DNA of 45,664 bases, from assembly GCA_944323615.1 (NCBI GenBank), contig CALUTG010000008.1, positions 1-45,664 of the forward strand, given 5' to 3'. The notes under the pieces are model-generated. The model was not told where the DNA came from and did no database searches. It worked only from the letters and a program-made list of their open reading frames with translations. Below are positions 16,391-24,867 of this stretch, one piece after another. The stretch's first letter is position 1; every line of letters begins with the position of its first letter. A program made the translations under genes and the position numbers. The stretch comes from Candidatus Gastranaerophilales bacterium. GTDB lineage: Bacteria; Cyanobacteriota; Vampirovibrionia; Gastranaerophilales; Gastranaerophilaceae.

Positions 16391-16421
16391 ACTGATACAA
16401 ACCTCGTAAAAATAAAATGTG

Positions 16422-16545
16422 CTAGTGATGTAACATTTCTTTCGATTTCATCCTGTCCAATTTTTCCAACCAATTTTTTATCTCAGCAAGGTACGCTGAC
16501 ATTGCTGAGATTTCATAGACATTATTAGTTAGGATTTTGTCCAGC
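16422..16545 (-). pseudogene. Possible gene fragment at the islet's right end
   Basis: An open frame reading ISAMSAYLAEIKNWLEKLD and on to a stop runs out of the 82-bp repeat. The helical, coding-like composition suggests the C-terminal remnant of a disrupted gene, whose N-terminal part is now repeat sequence. The same DNA forms an 8-bp hairpin CTCAGCAA/TTGCTGAG (16481-16508). Weak call. Confidence 0.25.
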
Positions 16546-16626
16546 CCTGCCCAGTTCTTTAAGACTCCGCAAGGAGTCTTTTTTGTTTGTCTAAGGGGTA
16601 GGATGAGAACCACCCCGATGGTTCGG
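16545..16626 (+). repeat. 82-bp direct repeat, right copy
   Basis: Five mismatches against 15209-15290. It includes the tRNA-Tyr 3' end CCCTGCCCA, the terminator hairpin with a GCAA loop (16561-16584), and the GGGTAGGATGAGAACC block. In the AACC/GGTT hairpin the A/G differences keep pairing. It ends 7 nt before the stop of the next minus-strand gene. Confidence 0.85.
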
Positions 16627-16632
16627 CAGACA

Positions 16633-17301
16633 TTACACAAACAAATTCATTGCAGAATCTTTGAGAAATAGCGAAATCGGAATAGTTTTTTCACCCTGAC
16701 CGTTTTTCAGGCTGAAGTATGTACAATGTTTTCTGGCATTATTAATTAGCGGGTTTCTTATTAGTGAAACTATGTTCTGCTCATTGGGGAAATTTTCCTC
16801 TATTCCCTTAAGGATAGAAATTATTCTATCTGTAGGATTATATTTTTTTTGTAAATGTTCAAGCATATATCTTGAGAGATCTTGGGTTAGGTTTGTTTCT
16901 TTAAGAGTTTTTGAATCTGAAATAAACTGCCTGATTCTTAATAAGTCTTTCTTTACCACCTCAACATTTTGGATTGCGGATTTGATGTTAGATACAAATC
17001 TTTGAGCAAACTCAGCTTCTTCTGCAATTTTTCTGGCAGAACGCTCGGAAATAACGGAACAGACTTCCTTTGTCCCGTCTTCTACCGTACAAATAAGATT
17101 TAGAATATTATTATCAATTCTCGGCTGAATATTCACCAAAGAGTTTTCTTTCATTTGGGCAAAAGACTTTATCTGATCTAATACGCCGTAAATATTTGCT
17201 CTGTTAGAGTTATTTTGTATAAATCTTCTATCTCTGGCAAAACCTTCGCTCAATTTTAAATAATTGATATTAATATTCGCCTTAAAAGAAATCCTGTCCA
17301 T
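16633..17301 (-). CDS. Tagged orphan protein
   Basis: 222 residues, mostly helical, no recognised domain. It begins MDRISFKANININYLKL, a compact version of the recurring tag (I-S then F-K-A). The centre (about 85-150) is rich in charged heptads and may form a coiled coil. The stop codon abuts the right 82-bp repeat, so the 3' end may have been reshaped by the islet. Function unknown. Confidence 0.7.
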   Translation of the reverse strand: MDRISFKANININYLKLSEGFARDRRFIQNNSNRANIYGVLDQIKSFAQMKENSLVNIQPRIDNNILNLICTVEDGTKEVCSVISERSARKIAEEAEFAQRFVSNIKSAIQNVEVVKKDLLRIRQFISDSKTLKETNLTQDLSRYMLEHLQKKYNPTDRIISILKGIEENFPNEQNIVSLIRNPLINNARKHCTYFSLKNGQGEKTIPISLFLKDSAMNLFV

Positions 17302-17383
17302 ATCAGTACAAAGGTTTATAAATATTTTTTTTGCTACTACTTTTTGCTTATCGTATAATATTTACCGGAAGGTAATCACAAGT

Positions 17384-18289
17384 ATGATAATTATGAGCAA
17401 AGAGGCCTTCAAAAGGCTTTGTATATGTTGTAATCTGGCATTACTTTTAACAGCAATTATTTCAGGGTTGTCTTTTGTTGCTCAAAAAATCGGAATGGAA
17501 TATGTGGGTCCATTTACATTTAATACACTAAGAGAATTCATTGGTTTCTTAGTCTTATTGCCGACTGCTATACTTTACAAAAAATACATCTCTCCTGACG
17601 GAAAACGTTTTCCGGTCAGCGAGCTGGTTAAAGGCGGGATTTGCGCCGGAATTGCTTTATTTTTGGCATTATCAGTTAACCAGTATTGCATGATTTACGC
17701 AGAAGCCGGAAAAGCAGGTTTTATTACATCTTTGTACATAATTTTTGTACCGATTCTTGCTATATTTTTCAAACACAAAATTGGCAAGAATTTAATAATA
17801 AGTATATTTTTAGCACTCGCGGGGCTTTATCTTTTGTGCGCAAAATCAGCTCTTCAATTTGAACTCTGGGATATTGTTTTGCTTTTAAGTGCATTCTTTT
17901 TCGCAGTTCATATAATGGTTTTGAGCTATTTTTCAAAAAAAACAAATGCGCTTGAACTATCTTGCGCCCAATTTTTAGTTGCGGGTATCCTCTCCGCTCC
18001 GTTAATGTTTATACTGGAAAACCCTGCGCTTACTCCTATCTTAGCGGGCTGGAAACCAATTTTATTCATCGGGGTTATTGTAACAGGGATTGCTTATACA
18101 CTGCAAACCTTCGGATACAAAGCCGCTTCTCCTGTTTTGGGAACTCTTATTCTAAGCAGCGAGGCTGTTTTTGCAGTCCTCGGAGGCTGCCTTATTTTAG
18201 GCGAAACGCTTAGTATTAAAGAGATTATGGGATGTATCCTTATGATAGCTGCTATTATAATTTCCCAAAATCTCGGGAAAAAGCATTAG
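17384..18289 (+). CDS. EamA/DMT-family transporter
   Basis: About 301 residues with ten predicted membrane helices in two EamA repeats; each half has the family's pattern (FNTLREFIGFLVLLPTAIL; GTLILSSEAVFAVLGGCLILGE). Members export or import small metabolites across the inner membrane. The start at ATG 17384 is chosen because GGAAGG lies 11 nt upstream; the open frame begins earlier but would run into the start region of the divergent gene. It overlaps the end of larE tail to tail by 4 nt. Substrate unknown. Confidence 0.88.
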   Translation: MIIMSKEAFKRLCICCNLALLLTAIISGLSFVAQKIGMEYVGPFTFNTLREFIGFLVLLPTAILYKKYISPDGKRFPVSELVKGGICAGIALFLALSVNQYCMIYAEAGKAGFITSLYIIFVPILAIFFKHKIGKNLIISIFLALAGLYLLCAKSALQFELWDIVLLLSAFFFAVHIMVLSYFSKKTNALELSCAQFLVAGILSAPLMFILENPALTPILAGWKPILFIGVIVTGIAYTLQTFGYKAASPVLGTLILSSEAVFAVLGGCLILGETLSIKEIMGCILMIAAIIISQNLGKKH

Positions 18290-19071
18290 TTATCCATACT
18301 GCCGCGTCTTAGTCCTTCAAGATCAAGCGTAATATATCTATAACCCAGATTTTTTAAAGCAGAAGCTATTTCCTTCTGTTTTTCAAGAATAAGCGGGAAA
18401 TTTTTTGTTTTTACTTCAATTCTTAAAACCTCTCCATGCACTCTCGCCCTTAGTTCATCCAAACCAAAATCAAGAAGTATCTTTTCCGCTTCTTTCACTC
18501 TGTTAACTCCATCTTCGGTTAATTCAGTATTATACGGGAACCTTGTTGCAGCGCAAGGATTGGAAGGTTTATCATAAATATCAAGCCCGTAAGCTTTTGC
18601 ACAAAGCCGAATCTCTTGTTTGGTTATTCCCACTTTGGCAAACGGAGAAATTACACCTAATTCCTCAAGCGCTTTTAACCCCGGTCTGTAAACACCTAAA
18701 TCATCATAATTTGTTCCGTCAAGAACATTCTTGAATCCGTTTTTTTCTGCCTCTTGCTTTATAAGAGTAAAAATCTTTTTCTTACATCTATAACATCTGT
18801 CTTTAGGGTTTGTTGAAATTTCTTTATCTTCAAGGGGATTAAACGGAATTACCTTGTGTTTTATTCCGTATTTTTCACAAAAATCTTTTGTGAACTTTAT
18901 CTCATCATTTGTCTGAAAAACAGATTCAGCCGTAACTGCAAAAAGATTCAAGTCTTTGCAAAGATAAAGCAGCAGCGCACTGTCTACACCGCCTGAAAAA
19001 GCAAGGCATATACCTTGCTCATTCAGACTTAATAAATATTGTTTTAATTCATTAAATTTACTGTTTTCCAT
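18286..19071 (-). CDS. larE: LarE, sacrificial sulfur transferase for the nickel-pincer cofactor
   Basis: This 261-residue protein has the PP-loop ATPase motif AFSGGVDSALLL (about 24-35), the LarE signature RCYRCKKKIF (about 90-99) and PCAATRFPY (about 163-171) containing the conserved sulfur-donor cysteine region. LarE adenylates the pyridinium carboxylate intermediate and supplies sulfur. It overlaps the upstream permease gene by 14 nt and follows larB and larC on the same strand, supporting one operon for nickel-pincer nucleotide synthesis. Confidence 0.92.
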   Translation of the reverse strand: MENSKFNELKQYLLSLNEQGICLAFSGGVDSALLLYLCKDLNLFAVTAESVFQTNDEIKFTKDFCEKYGIKHKVIPFNPLEDKEISTNPKDRCYRCKKKIFTLIKQEAEKNGFKNVLDGTNYDDLGVYRPGLKALEELGVISPFAKVGITKQEIRLCAKAYGLDIYDKPSNPCAATRFPYNTELTEDGVNRVKEAEKILLDFGLDELRARVHGEVLRIEVKTKNFPLILEKQKEIASALKNLGYRYITLDLEGLRRGSMDN

Positions 19072-19993
19072 ATTCTCCGTTTTTGAACATTATAACAGAA
19101 CATACTCCAAACATTAACACAGCAAGGAGGATAAGCCCGCTAATATTAGCAAAAAGTGTCGGAAGATTTGCTAATACTGCTGTTTTTGTCTGAACCAATT
19201 CAAACATAGAGTACAAATACCCTTGAGTCTGGTAAGTAAAAGATTCTGACATATTCAAAAGAGACCATTCCAGTCCGTCCGGTTTAGTTGAAGCATACTG
19301 AGCAATAAACCCTGCAAGAATAAGTGACAGAGCTGAAAGAGCATAAGAGAACTTAGCAGAAAGATTTGTTCTGTTTGCAAGAACTACCACCGCAGCAGTA
19401 AATACGCCTTCTGCCAAACCGATTGCTAAATAGATTCCCTGCATAAGACCGGCAAACATAGCAGGATGAGAGGTTAAAGTTCCTGATACCCAAGCTTCTG
19501 CGGTAACGGCTAAAGATCCGAGCTGAAGAGCAACTACAGATGCCAAAATTGAAGCCAAAACCGGTTTATTTCTATCACTTAGAGGTTTAAAAATAAACGG
19601 ATAGGCAACAAAACAAGCTAAGAATCCCATATTAAAGATATTACATCCGAGAGCTAAAAGCCCGCCGTCTGCAAAGAATACTCCCTGCACCAAAAGGATT
19701 GCGCACATTGCTAAAAATCCCGCAGCCGGTCCCAGAAGAGCAGCCAATAATATTCCGCCTACAATATGACCGCTTGAGCTTGTCGTCGGGATTGAAAAAT
19801 TAATCATCTGCAAAGCAAAAACAAAAGCAGTAACAGCCACTGTTGAGAAGATTTTACCCCCGATTTTACCCCCATTTTTACCCCCGGTAAAATCTTTTCT
19901 TGATTTTTTAAACGCATAATAAGCAGCCGCACCCGCAGCTATAATCATTGGTATCCCTGTGACTGGACAAATAATAGAGTTTCCTAAATGCAT
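19058..19993 (-). CDS. CbiM/NikM-type nickel (cobalt) permease component
   Basis: This 311-residue membrane protein has an N-terminal MH (MHLGNSIICPVTG) resembling the metal-binding MHI/MHIxxG start of CbiM/NikM. SSGHIVGGILLAALLGPAAGFLA is the family core with its metal-ligand His. Additional C-terminal helices may represent a fused N component. Its place between larC and larE suggests nickel uptake for the cofactor. The ECF ATPase and Q components are not in the window. After helix 1 it carries GGKNGGKIGGKI, encoded by three copies of a TTTTACCCCC-type repeat also found between genes here. AAAGGAGG supports the start. Confidence 0.85.
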   Translation of the reverse strand: MHLGNSIICPVTGIPMIIAAGAAAYYAFKKSRKDFTGGKNGGKIGGKIFSTVAVTAFVFALQMINFSIPTTSSSGHIVGGILLAALLGPAAGFLAMCAILLVQGVFFADGGLLALGCNIFNMGFLACFVAYPFIFKPLSDRNKPVLASILASVVALQLGSLAVTAEAWVSGTLTSHPAMFAGLMQGIYLAIGLAEGVFTAAVVVLANRTNLSAKFSYALSALSLILAGFIAQYASTKPDGLEWSLLNMSESFTYQTQGYLYSMFELVQTKTAVLANLPTLFANISGLILLAVLMFGVCSVIMFKNGEYGKQ

Positions 19994-20004
19994 AATATCC
20001 TCCT

Positions 20005-20781
20005 TTATCTTATTTTCATTACTCTTAAAACAGGGTTTTTATATTTTCTTTTTCCGGCACCGTAACCGGTTTTTTCTATAACAATTTCTTCAGGCAGTTT
20101 TTCTCCCGTATAAAGCGCAGCAGCAATCGCAGCACCGGTAGGAGTAACCATCTCGCCGTCGTTATCAGTTATTTTAAGCGGAAGTCCGTATTTTGAAGAA
20201 ATTTCACAAACCGCCGGAACAGGCACAGGAAGGGTTCCATGGGCGCAGTGCACAAAACCCTGACCTTCCGATAAGGCAGAAAAATAAACCTTCTCCGGAG
20301 CCAAGTCATCATACAAAACCGCAAAACTCAAAATATCAGCAATAGAATCAATTGCGCCTACTTCGTGAAAATGAACTTCGCTTATATCTTTACCATGGAC
20401 TCTTGCTTCAGCTTCCGCTACAATTCTAAAAATCTTTTTTGCCAAATCTTTGGCGCCGGAAGTAGTATCAGCTTTATCGATAATTTTATTAACATCATCA
20501 AGATTTCTATGAGAGTGATGGTGGTGCGAATGACAATGCTCCTTTTCGTCACAATGCTCATGAGAATGATGGTGATGCTCTTCAGCTTTAATAATCACGT
20601 CAAAATCCGTTGCTTTTATTGAATTTACCGTTGTATCCTCAATTTTGTACTCAAACTCATCCTCAAGATTTATTGATTTTAAAGCTTTATCCAGTTTTTC
20701 TCTTGAAGCTCCCAGATCTAATAATGCTGCAACCGACATATCACCGGAAATTCCTGACCTGCATTCAAAATATAAATTCAT
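20005..20781 (-). CDS. larC: LarC N-terminal half only (nickel insertion protein)
   Basis: This 258-residue protein begins MNLYFECRSGISGDM, the LarC hallmark, and carries ARVHGKDISEVHFHEVGAIDSIADI and MVTPTGAAI, conserved LarC blocks. A loop of about 28 residues (about 67-94) is very His-rich, a likely nickel-binding tract. LarC inserts nickel into the pincer precursor using CTP. The protein stops at VLRVMKIR, where the LarC1 region usually ends. The ~150-residue LarC2 part is missing, and CbiM starts 11 nt later with its own Shine-Dalgarno. In Lactiplantibacillus LarC2 is joined by frameshifting, but there is no room for it here. Confidence 0.88.
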   Translation of the reverse strand: MNLYFECRSGISGDMSVAALLDLGASREKLDKALKSINLEDEFEYKIEDTTVNSIKATDFDVIIKAEEHHHHSHEHCDEKEHCHSHHHHSHRNLDDVNKIIDKADTTSGAKDLAKKIFRIVAEAEARVHGKDISEVHFHEVGAIDSIADILSFAVLYDDLAPEKVYFSALSEGQGFVHCAHGTLPVPVPAVCEISSKYGLPLKITDNDGEMVTPTGAAIAAALYTGEKLPEEIVIEKTGYGAGKRKYKNPVLRVMKIR

Positions 20782-20814
20782 TTATTTTCCCCTTTTTATT
20801 TCCTCACTTTACCC

Positions 20815-21489
20815 CTATTTACCCCTGCTTACCCCCTGATTAATCTGGTTTGCGCTATATCCGGCATTAAACCCGTTATCAATATTTACAACAGTCATCC
20901 CTTCAGCGCAGGAGTTCAACATGGTCAAAAGCGCGGAAAGCCCGTTAAAAGAAGAGCCGTAGCCCACAGAAGTCGGCACCGCAATAACAGGGATATCCAC
21001 AAGCCCCGCTATTATTCCGCCCAAAGCTCCCTCCATGCCGGCAACTGCAACTATTACATTCGCCCCTCTGATTTCATCTATCTTATCAAAAAGTCTGTGA
21101 ATACCTGCCACACCGACATCATAGTAGCGTTTGACATTGCTTCCGAAAAACTCAGCCGTAGCAGCCGCTTCTTCAGCTACCGGAATATCGCCCGTTCCTC
21201 CGGTGCATATAGCAACTTCACCAACCTTTTTTATCTCGTTTTGAACAAGAGTAAGAACCCGCCCTTCTTTATTGTACTCAATTTCAGTGAATCGGGTTTT
21301 CAGATACTCAAACTGTTCTGCGCTTGCTCTGGTACCGATTACATTCTCTCCAGCAGCTTTGAAACTCTTGAAGATACCTTCAAGCTGCTCGTTCGTTTTA
21401 CACTCGCAAAACACCGACTCAGAAAAACCTCTGCGTTTCCCTCTTTCCATATCTAATTTTGCGTACCCGAGATCGATATATTTATCCAT
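20815..21489 (-). CDS. larB: LarB, NaAD carboxylase/hydrolase of nickel-pincer synthesis
   Basis: This 224-residue protein has a PurE-like C-terminal domain with TGGTGDIPVAEEAAATAE (about 94-111), VAVAGMEGALGGIIAGLV and VPTSVGYGSSFNGLSALLTMLNSCA, all typical of LarB. It carboxylates nicotinic acid adenine dinucleotide and hydrolyses the product, the first pathway step. It is the first gene of larB-larC-permease-larE. The last six codons (GVSRGK) fall in the GGGGTAA repeat, which also supplies the stop codon. Confidence 0.92.
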   Translation of the reverse strand: MDKYIDLGYAKLDMERGKRRGFSESVFCECKTNEQLEGIFKSFKAAGENVIGTRASAEQFEYLKTRFTEIEYNKEGRVLTLVQNEIKKVGEVAICTGGTGDIPVAEEAAATAEFFGSNVKRYYDVGVAGIHRLFDKIDEIRGANVIVAVAGMEGALGGIIAGLVDIPVIAVPTSVGYGSSFNGLSALLTMLNSCAEGMTVVNIDNGFNAGYSANQINQGVSRGK

Positions 21490-22040
21490 GTTTTAATTTT
21501 ACCACCTAATAGTACCTCTCAGTCAAGGGGGGGGTAAATAGAAAGAAGGGGGTGGGGGGGGAAATAAATGGGGGAAAATAGAAGGAAGGTATCTTAGTCA
21601 CGAGTAAAGTACTACCTCCCTGCGGGGAGGGAAAAGTTCACCATCACGTATTGTTTGACATCCTCGGGAATTATTCACGAAACGATAGCGAGAGGCGAAG
21701 CCGAAAGCGTGTTTGAGGGAATAATTCCCGAGGGATAAAACTCGACCCCTCACCCCACCCCTCTCCCTAAGGAGAGGGGGCTTCTCAATCACTTAATCAC
21801 TATTCACAATTAATCACTCAGTATTGGTAAGATCCTGAAACAAGTTCAGGATGACAATATTATTTACCTATTCACTATTCACTATTCACTAAGTACCAAC
21901 ACCTCACCCCTACCCTCTCCTTACAGGAGAGGGTCTTCCTTAATCACTTAGTCACTTAGTCACTATTCACTACTCACTAGTTACCAACACCTCACCCCAA
22001 CCCTCTCCTCTTAGGAGAGGGAGTCACTCAGTCACTTAAC
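21490..22040. repeat. Cluster of intergenic repeats and palindromes
   Basis: No gene in 551 bp. In order: a G-rich tract with at least four runs of five or more G (21526-21575); a 15-bp perfect inverted repeat CCTCGGGAATTATTC (21662-21676) and its complement (21719-21733) enclosing GATAGCGAG and a GGC-GAA-GCC hairpin; three copies of a CCTCACCCC...CCTCTCC...AGGAGAGGG palindrome (21746-21779, 21902-21933, 21990-22021); the palindrome TCCTGAA...TTCAGGA (21832-21850); and many TCACTATTCACTA heptads between them. The last two palindrome copies share about 88-bp spacing. Confidence 0.8.
21662..21733. repeat. Long inverted repeat with internal GAA-triloop hairpin
   Basis: A 15-bp perfect outer stem encloses 42 nt containing GATAGCGAG and GGCGAAGCC. 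GATAGCGAG also occurs inside both T-loop inserts at the tRNA-Tyr and tRNA-Leu loci, so these structured elements may be related. Confidence 0.7.
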
Positions 22041-23069
22041 TCACCCTGCCCTCTGATATTTTCTTTTTGTCTCAACTCTGTTCAAAAGAGCAACGGCTGC
22101 CGCTATAAGCATCGTATTAGTAAAAAAGGTCAGGCCGTAAGAAAAATTCTTACTCTTTAAATGAGCAAGCTTCTCTTTCTCCGGCATTTTAAAAATCTCG
22201 CTATAGCTCTTAATATTCCCGTTTTTATCCCTTACATTTGTTTTAAACTTTTTATCAAAAAAGTTGTAAATAGGATTCTGGATGAGTCTTTCGCCAAAGA
22301 AAAGCAAAGGAACTGTTATGGAAAACCGTCTTGCATTTTCCATAACCTCGTATTTATCCCTGCTTGCCATAAAATATCCCGCAATACTTGCCGGATAAAT
22401 TAAAGCGCCATAGTGAGCAAGCTTTAAATCCCCGTCTTTTGTGAAATCAAGGAGTTTTACGGTTCTATCAATAAAAGGTTCTGTCTTTTTATAAACAGAT
22501 TTATTTTTAGAAGCCATAGCAAGCCCGAGCCCTGCTCCGACAATTCCGACAGAAACCAGACCTATTTTTTTAACAAGATTCAACGTATTCTTTCCGGCTT
22601 CTTTTCTATGTTTTTTCTTCTCCTCTTTTTTTAACCCGACAACAGAGACAAACTCGTCTTTCCCGCTTTCTGAGTAAGTAATCTGATTCCTTACCGGAGC
22701 AATTCCCCAAACCAACGGAAGAATTATCCCAAAAGTTGATACAATACGGGAAAACTTAGCGAGTTTAACTTTTTTCAATGATTCCGGTGATAAATTCTTT
22801 AAATCTTCTAACGGAGCTGATATCAAGTCTTTGTTCTTTTTCCCTCCAAAAACCCCGGCACAGGCTTTAGCAAGAGCCGGCGAAGAAAAGTAAAAAATAG
22901 CCGATTCGGTAAGTTCTGCAAAACTAATCTCTCTCGATTCGTCAGGAGTTCTTGATAGGCTTAATCTTGAAATCAGGCAGCCGCCGGTATCACGAGCGAA
23001 CATACCCACAGAAGAGCTGGTTTCAAGAGTCTTGAGGATATTTGCAGCGCCTAAAACCCCCGACATCAT
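22041..23069 (-). CDS. Membrane-associated orphan protein
   Basis: 342 residues with about four hydrophobic segments (roughly 108-125, 172-195, 222-240, 318-335) and a basic region between them (KKEEKKKHRKEAGKN). No recognised domain. Its ATG overlaps the stop of the CheR-like gene by 4 nt, so the two are translationally coupled and may work together at the membrane. The final gene of the run tatA-tatC-cheR-like-this. Confidence 0.7.
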   Translation of the reverse strand: MMSGVLGAANILKTLETSSSVGMFARDTGGCLISRLSLSRTPDESREISFAELTESAIFYFSSPALAKACAGVFGGKKNKDLISAPLEDLKNLSPESLKKVKLAKFSRIVSTFGIILPLVWGIAPVRNQITYSESGKDEFVSVVGLKKEEKKKHRKEAGKNTLNLVKKIGLVSVGIVGAGLGLAMASKNKSVYKKTEPFIDRTVKLLDFTKDGDLKLAHYGALIYPASIAGYFMASRDKYEVMENARRFSITVPLLFFGERLIQNPIYNFFDKKFKTNVRDKNGNIKSYSEIFKMPEKEKLAHLKSKNFSYGLTFFTNTMLIAAAVALLNRVETKRKYQRAG

Positions 23070-23884
23070 CTAATCCCCTTTTTAAACAAAATATACTGAG
23101 GATAAATCGGTTTCCAGGAAGGCTGACCAATGGAAACAGAAGGGTAATTAGTCTCCGCTCCCGTAAAAATACCATTGTCTAACCCTCTAAAACCGTACAT
23201 TTGTAAATAGTCGCTCGCTGCACTTTTAAATAAATCAGACTGACCGATTATCACAAGTGTTTTTTCATTACTGTTTTTATAAAGATTTTTTGAAATAGAG
23301 TTCTGATCTTCTAAAGAATTAAATGTCCAGCCGTTTCTGAATACAAAAACCCGGTTTGAAAAATCTCCTTCCTCCGCCATTTTTCTAACATCTGATACAG
23401 AAAAGGTTACAGAACTTCTAAGCGGCTCGTTTACATAATGCTTATAAAACGGGATATCTCTCATTATTTTAACTTCCGAGTCTCTGCAAAAAGAGTACGA
23501 CATTCCCATCTCTTTAATAAATTTTAAATCTCTGTCATGAAGAAAGATTACCCCTGATTTTGCCGCCTCAACCATATCAGGTGAAATATCGGACGCTTCT
23601 ATCGGAAAAAACTTGGCAGATTTATTTCCAAGAGTTTTTATCAGATAGATTGCAAGAGTATAAGGTTCAGACCCGTCAGAACATCCCGCGAAATTTATTC
23701 TTACCCGTTTTTGATCCTGAAAACGCTTATCCAAAAACTTTGCGAGATTTTTCCAATTCATATCTTCGCGGTTAAAGTTGGTGTAATTGCAGTTCAAAAC
23801 CCGCCCGAGTTCATCGTAAGTGCGGCTTCTTATTGATTGGAAAACCGGATTGGGATAACTGCAAGCAATCGGGCTTATTATCAC
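23066..23884 (-). CDS. CheR-like SAM-dependent methyltransferase, tagged N-terminus
   Basis: This 272-residue protein has GCSDGSEPYTLAIYL (about 67-81), matching the CheR SAM motif 'GCSTGEEPYTLAM', and IEASDISPDMVEAA, the CheR 'atDis...l..A' motif that binds SAM. The second half (VFVFRNGWTFNSLED) matches the 'CRNvliyf' strand loosely. As in its paralogue at 366-1115 the helical N-terminal CheR domain is missing and the tag is present (MIISPIACSYPNPVFQS). It overlaps tatC by 4 nt and the next membrane orphan by 4 nt. Confidence 0.78.
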   Translation of the reverse strand: MIISPIACSYPNPVFQSIRSRTYDELGRVLNCNYTNFNREDMNWKNLAKFLDKRFQDQKRVRINFAGCSDGSEPYTLAIYLIKTLGNKSAKFFPIEASDISPDMVEAAKSGVIFLHDRDLKFIKEMGMSYSFCRDSEVKIMRDIPFYKHYVNEPLRSSVTFSVSDVRKMAEEGDFSNRVFVFRNGWTFNSLEDQNSISKNLYKNSNEKTLVIIGQSDLFKSAASDYLQMYGFRGLDNGIFTGAETNYPSVSIGQPSWKPIYPQYILFKKGIR

Positions 23885-24597
23885 TTCTTACACCTCCTTG
23901 CAAACAGAAGTCCGAGTTCAAACAGGGCATAAGTCGGGATAAAAAGAAGTATCTGGCTTGTTACATCAGGAGGGGTAAATATTGCAGCTAATATCAGTAA
24001 AATAACAATAACGTAAGATCTTTTATCGCTTATTGTCTCATATTCAATCACACCGAATTTTATTAAATAATAAGTTATTAAAGGCACCTGAAACATAAAC
24101 CCAAAAGCAACAGCCATCCAAAGAGAAAGCGTAACCACATTGGATATACCAAAGACAGCTTGAATATTAGAAGTTGCAAAACTAACCCCGAATCTTATTA
24201 TCAAAGGTAAGATTACAAATACGCAGAATAACACTCCTGATAGAAACAGAAGGGTTGAAAGTATAATTGCGGGTTTTATAAAACGTTTTTCATTATCATA
24301 AAGTGCCGGAACAACAAAATCCCAAACCTTTTTGATTATATAAGGAAAACAAATTATTATATCAAGGACTAACGCTGCCTTAATCTGAATCAAAAATACT
24401 TCCATCGGAGAAAAATAGTTCAATTTAACAGGGCTGTCTCCGATTATTATATCAATAAATAAATTTAACGCTTTTGGCGCGAGAAAAAATGTGAACGGCA
24501 AAACCACAGCTATTGCAATCAGACATCTTAAAAGAGTTTCACGCAAAGCCTCAAGGTGTGAAATTAATGTTTCGTTATCATTATTTGATTCAGACAT
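23881..24597 (-). CDS. tatC: Twin-arginine translocase subunit TatC
   Basis: This 238-residue protein has six predicted membrane helices. The conserved opening SHLEALRETLLRCL (about 13-26) and PMEVFLIQIKAALV with FPYIIKKVWDFVVPALYDNEKR form the signal-peptide-binding region. It recognises RR signal peptides and exports folded, often cofactor-bearing proteins. It lies 5 nt after tatA. Two neighbouring upstream genes on the same strand encode RR-motif redox proteins, which are likely substrates. Confidence 0.96.
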   Translation of the reverse strand: MSESNNDNETLISHLEALRETLLRCLIAIAVVLPFTFFLAPKALNLFIDIIIGDSPVKLNYFSPMEVFLIQIKAALVLDIIICFPYIIKKVWDFVVPALYDNEKRFIKPAIILSTLLFLSGVLFCVFVILPLIIRFGVSFATSNIQAVFGISNVVTLSLWMAVAFGFMFQVPLITYYLIKFGVIEYETISDKRSYVIVILLILAAIFTPPDVTSQILLFIPTYALFELGLLFARRCKK

Positions 24598-24602
24598 ATT
24601 AC

Positions 24603-24836
24603 TTATACTTGCGGAGTGTTAACATCATCCTTAAGCTGGTATTCCTGAGGTTTTTCTCCGGAATCTTCCAGTGCATCTTTTATACCGTTAGCTTCTTTTT
24701 TAATAATATCTTTTGCTTTTTTATACTCGTAAGATGCTCTTCCTAAAGCTCTCGCAAGTTCCGGAATTCTCTTTCCGCCGAAAAGCAAAAGTATAACTAT
24801 TAATATTAAAGTAATTTCAGTTATCCCTAATGACAT
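24603..24836 (-). CDS. tatA: Twin-arginine translocase subunit TatA/B
   Basis: 77 residues: an N-terminal membrane helix with [29 protein letters not shown], the TatA/TatB signature (FGxKRIPELA), then an amphipathic helix and an acidic tail. A single TatA-like subunit with TatC suggests a minimal TatAC system. The AAGGAG-like site and spacing support the start. Confidence 0.94.
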   Translation of the reverse strand: MSLGITEITLILIVILLLFGGKRIPELARALGRASYEYKKAKDIIKKEANGIKDALEDSGEKPQEYQLKDDVNTPQV

Positions 24837-24867
24837 ATCTTTTTCTCCTTTTATAGCCTTGATAAAA

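Noticed and set aside
20005-20030. Programmed frameshift joining larC to a LarC2 region
   Set aside because: The next gene starts 11 nt after the stop and encodes a permease; there is no room for LarC2.
21598-22040. CRISPR array suggested by repeated heptads
   Set aside because: Units are short and irregular, there are no spacers of even length, and no cas gene is near.
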